Below, one piece after another: positions 14,312 through 16,867 of a stretch of 16,867 nucleotides of DNA. Origin of the DNA: WQUF01 sp031549885 (lineage in GTDB: Bacteria > Bacillota > Clostridia > Clostridiales > Clostridiaceae); assembly GCA_031549885.1 (NCBI GenBank), contig JAVBPD010000156.1:1-16867 (forward strand). The letters run 5' to 3'. Under the pieces are notes generated by a model. It did not search any database and had not been told where the DNA came from. It saw nothing but the letters and a program-made list of their open reading frames with translations. How positions within the stretch are numbered: position 1 is the stretch's first letter; every line of letters starts with the position of its first letter. The position numbers and the translations under genes are program-made.

Positions 14312-15805
14312 TTATAGATCAAATCTCAATATTCCCATTCTATCTATAAATAAATTATTATTTTGATTTTTAATACAAATTACTTTATCTTCATAGCCTA
14401 AGATAGTTGTAATATAATTATCTTTTAAAATATCTTGACAATTCTTTATTTGTTCGACATTATCCATGCTTTCTATGGCCTTATCTAAATTTTTATCAAA
14501 CTCTTCATTTTTAAAGCCAAAATAATTTTGTTTAGAATCGCTTTTCCAATTCTGTAAAAAACTTAATTCATCTAGGAAATTAGGTGAAATTTCTAAAATA
14601 GCAACTTGATAGTTTGAATTTAATAATTCTTCATCATTGTCAAAGTATTTAATGTTTAAATCTATATTATAATGGGATTTTAAAATTTTCTTTAATAGTT
14701 CAATAAAGCTATTGCTATCATTTGTATCTTTTAATAAAATATTTAAAGATTTTATTTCATTTATATTATTTTCATCTGATGAATCTGCTGAAGGTTTATC
14801 TATATCTTCTTCAATAAAACCTAAGTTATAATTTAAACTTTTAAATGTTAAATCTCCGTTTTTCTCTTGCTCAATAGATTCAATTATAGCTTTTCTTAAC
14901 TCTTTATTTTTCACATCTTCATTCTTTAAGTTAAAATTTAATGTGTAGACAGTTTCGGTGTTTATTTTATTTAAATATTGATCATTGTTTAATCTATTAA
15001 TTTCACTTTCAGGAACATCTAGCATAGCATCTACAGCATTTAGATCAAACATTGCCATAGCATGTTCACTAATGGTTTTTTCATAAATTATTTCTTTTTT
15101 ATTTATGGAATATTTACCCTTATAATTATAATTTTTAATTAATGTAACTTTGTTATTATTTATATCTTTTATTTTATATGGACCTGAGTATGCCATAATA
15201 TTATAATTATTTATCCAATTTTCATCACAATAATTTAAATCTCGGAGGAAAAAAACAGGATTTGATAATATTTGTAAAAAAGAGCTATTTGTATTGTTTA
15301 AATTAAACTCTAAAGTTTTGCTATCTATTACATTTATTGCAATATTATTTATATTTCCAGTTTGAAAGTAATCTTTAACTCCAAATATGGGTTCAAGCAT
15401 GGTTTTATATTTGAAGTCAACTAAATCTGATTTAAAAAAGCTTAAAAAAAAGTCTTTTATAACATCTGCATCGATGCTATTTCCATTTGAAAAATATAAA
15501 TTATCTTTTAATAAAAATTTATATTTTAGTCCGCTGTTTAACACGCTCCAGGACTTACATAAGGATGGAATTATGGTTCCATTTATATCATATTTAACCA
15601 GTCCATCAAATAACATATAAGACAGCTCTGATGCATTGCTATCGTTTAATTGCGCATTGTTTAAATCTTTTGGAAAATAGCTTGTTGTAACTACAAATGT
15701 ATCTTCAAGCTTTCCATTCACATTTGATTCGTTTTTTTCAACACAGGAATAAAGCGTTAAGATTGCTAAAAATATTATGATAAGTCTTAATAAAAATTTT
15801 TTCAT
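14312..15805 (-). CDS. Peptide-binding lipoprotein, extracellular solute-binding family 5 (OppA/DppA-like)
   Basis: A 497-residue protein from ATG 15805; GTG at 15808 is in frame but too near the GAAGG site at 15817-15813. The N-terminus has a Lys-rich start, a hydrophobic stretch (about 4-19) and LTLYSC, a type II signal with lipidated Cys21, so the mature protein is anchored to the outer face of the membrane. Family features are LSYMLFDGLVKYD, IIPSLCKSWSV, YKFLLKDNLYFSNGNSIDADV and the C-terminal FGFKNEEFDKNLDKAIES. It would deliver oligopeptides or a similar ligand to an ABC importer. No permease or ATPase genes lie nearby, so it is an orphan binding protein, perhaps sharing a distant transporter. 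It is a little shorter than the usual 520-560 residues. Confidence 0.9.
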   Translation of the reverse strand: MKKFLLRLIIIFLAILTLYSCVEKNESNVNGKLEDTFVVTTSYFPKDLNNAQLNDSNASELSYMLFDGLVKYDINGTIIPSLCKSWSVLNSGLKYKFLLKDNLYFSNGNSIDADVIKDFFLSFFKSDLVDFKYKTMLEPIFGVKDYFQTGNINNIAINVIDSKTLEFNLNNTNSSFLQILSNPVFFLRDLNYCDENWINNYNIMAYSGPYKIKDINNNKVTLIKNYNYKGKYSINKKEIIYEKTISEHAMAMFDLNAVDAMLDVPESEINRLNNDQYLNKINTETVYTLNFNLKNEDVKNKELRKAIIESIEQEKNGDLTFKSLNYNLGFIEEDIDKPSADSSDENNINEIKSLNILLKDTNDSNSFIELLKKILKSHYNIDLNIKYFDNDEELLNSNYQVAILEISPNFLDELSFLQNWKSDSKQNYFGFKNEEFDKNLDKAIESMDNVEQIKNCQDILKDNYITTILGYEDKVICIKNQNNNLFIDRMGILRFDL

Positions 15806-15883
15806 CACATCACCTTCTCTTAGTTAATATTATTCCCATTATGTTTTTGTTTAAGCAATTTAAAAGTAAATTTACAAATATTA

Positions 15884-15892
15884 TGATATAAT
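15884..15892 (+). promoter_or_regulatory. Extended -10 promoter of the nicotinamidase-like gene
   Basis: TGATATAAT (TATAAT at 15887-15892), 31 bases before the start codon. No good -35 is visible at the normal spacing. Confidence 0.55.
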
Positions 15893-15923
15893 TGCATTAA
15901 TAATTTTAGTAAGAAGGTGTACC

Positions 15924-16556
15924 ATGAATTATGCTGAAAAAATAAAGTCTTCATTAAATAGCACAAGCAATTTTCAGTTAAACTCTTTACCTTGTTCAAA
16001 AACTGCCTTAATTATAGTAGATGTTATAAATGGATTTATTTATGAAGGAAATTTAGCTTGTAATTCAATAAGTAAAATTATTTCACCTATTAAAAATACA
16101 TTATCTTTTTTTAAAAAAAATAACATGAAAGCAATTGCTTTTTGCGATGCTCATACTGAAAAATCTTTAGAATTTTCAGATTATCCACTGCATTGCATAG
16201 AGGGAACATTTGAATCTGAAATAGTTGAAGGTTTAAGATCTATAGGTGGTTATACTTTAATTAATAAAAATTCCACAAATGGATTTCATGAAATTGAATT
16301 CCAAAAATGGTTAGATGAAAATAATTCTATAGATAATTTTGTTGTTGTTGGTGATTGTACTGATATTTGCATACTTCAATTTTCATTATCATTAAAAACC
16401 TTTTTCAATAAAAACAATAGACCTTGTAATATAATAATACCAATTGATAGCGTTGATACCTTTGATTTACCTGATCACCCTGCAGATTTTTATAATATAA
16501 TTGCACTTGATTTATTAAATAAATCTGGAATTAAAATTGTTAAATCCTTAATTTAA
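15924..16556 (+). CDS. Nicotinamidase-like cysteine hydrolase (isochorismatase family)
   Basis: A 210-residue cytosolic hydrolase. The catalytic triad of the family is visible: Asp33 in IIVDVINGF, Lys115 in LINKNSTNGF and Cys149 in CTDICILQF. A metal site like that of PncA is suggested by CDAHT (Asp75, His77) and YPLHCIEGT (His90). This favours nicotinamidase (nicotinamide to nicotinate in NAD salvage) over isochorismatase, which lacks the metal histidines, but substrate is not proven. A short extension (about 1-25) precedes the core. The start is ATG at 15924 with AGAAGGTG at 15912-15919. It is divergent from the peptide-binding lipoprotein gene and probably monocistronic; no other NAD gene is nearby. 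Confidence 0.85.
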   Translation: MNYAEKIKSSLNSTSNFQLNSLPCSKTALIIVDVINGFIYEGNLACNSISKIISPIKNTLSFFKKNNMKAIAFCDAHTEKSLEFSDYPLHCIEGTFESEIVEGLRSIGGYTLINKNSTNGFHEIEFQKWLDENNSIDNFVVVGDCTDICILQFSLSLKTFFNKNNRPCNIIIPIDSVDTFDLPDHPADFYNIIALDLLNKSGIKIVKSLI

Positions 16557-16623
16557 AAAGTTAAGAATAATTTTTTAAATTATCTCATATATATTATAAT
16601 TAAACTATTTTTAGGAGATATCT

Positions 16624-16867
16624 ATGAGATTTAATGATGGAGAAATTTATGGATTAGACTTAAGACCAAGCTATAGAATAAAAAAACATGATGATGCAAT
16701 AACTGAGCAGGAGTTTTTTAAAGAGTCACCTTCCCCTGAAGAAATAGAAAAAAGAGCCAAAAAAGAAAGAAATACAATTTTAAAAAGAGAAAAAAATTTT
16801 GGTGAAGTAGGCGTTAATATTCATGAGAATTTTCAGAAAATCGATATTGAATTAATTGAAGACACTC
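16624..16867 (+). CDS. Uncharacterised charged protein, 5' part only (cut by right edge)
   Basis: ATG at 16624 follows AGGAG (16613-16617) at good spacing, and a TATAAT lies at 16595-16600. The frame stays open to the end of the window, giving 81 residues. It begins MRFNDGEIYGLDLRPSYRIK and continues with a Glu/Lys-rich, helix-like stretch from about residue 29 to 58. No signal peptide or recognised domain is seen. Confidence 0.7.
   Translation, partial: MRFNDGEIYGLDLRPSYRIKKHDDAITEQEFFKESPSPEEIEKRAKKERNTILKREKNFGEVGVNIHENFQKIDIELIEDT

Noticed and set aside
13940..15620. Frames at 13940-14203 (minus) and 15387-15620 (plus)
   Set aside because: Antisense to the 461-residue gene and to the lipoprotein gene; no initiation signals.
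16582..16630. ATCTCATA (16582-16589) and TATGAGAT (16623-16630) as a start-codon-sequestering hairpin
   Set aside because: The left arm lies upstream of the likely -10 (16595-16600), so it would not be in the transcript; the 8-base match in A/T-rich DNA is weak.

Overview
The window is very AT-rich, with strong AGGAGG-type ribosome binding sites, frequent TTG start codons, long A/T-rich spacers and gene families typical of low-GC Firmicutes: class III fructose-1,6-bisphosphatase, an MsrA-MsrB fusion, an AIR synthase-like/rph/rdgB/yfcE cluster, and a Pro-Gly-Arg-His-Gln-Lys-Leu-Gly tRNA array. It reads as chromosomal DNA of a Clostridium-like bacterium. The genus is inferred; the species cannot be read from the sequence.

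Region 1 (1-3483, minus strand) is one uninterrupted reading frame that starts near 3474 and runs off the left edge. It encodes at least 1158 residues. A small Cys4 N-terminal domain is followed by several classes of internal repeat: 51-residue modules, 36-residue tandem repeats built from 12-residue units, and 27-residue modules joined by PK-rich linkers. I see no signal peptide or membrane segment. This is the most unusual object in the window. Region 2 (3484-5100) has an AT-rich spacer, a tRNA-Ser(CGA) with a good promoter, and a minus-strand msrAB fusion with its own terminator. Region 3 (5100-7577, plus strand) holds rpsT, flanked by an inverted repeat that overlaps its own terminator, and then fbp. 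A strong hairpin separates fbp from a convergent M18 aminopeptidase gene (7612-9003).

Region 4 (9096-9916, minus strand) is a nine-gene tRNA operon with a near-consensus promoter, transcribed in the order Pro, Gly, Arg, His, Gln, Lys, Leu, Gly, Gly. Region 5 (9989-12789, minus strand) is a tight operon of an AIR synthase-like protein, RNase PH, an RdgB-type nucleotide pyrophosphatase and a YfcE-type phosphoesterase. The middle genes overlap, and no clear terminator separates the operon from the tRNA operon. Region 6 (12790-16867) has a divergent uncharacterised 461-residue protein, an orphan peptide-binding lipoprotein on the minus strand, a nicotinamidase-like cysteine hydrolase, and the start of a charged protein cut by the right edge.

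Most of the window is housekeeping: translation (S20, tRNAs, RNase PH), nucleotide-pool cleaning (RdgB), gluconeogenesis (Fbp), peptide turnover and uptake, and repair of oxidised methionine. The repeat protein and the 461-residue protein are the parts without a known role. No mobile element, CRISPR array or phage gene was seen.
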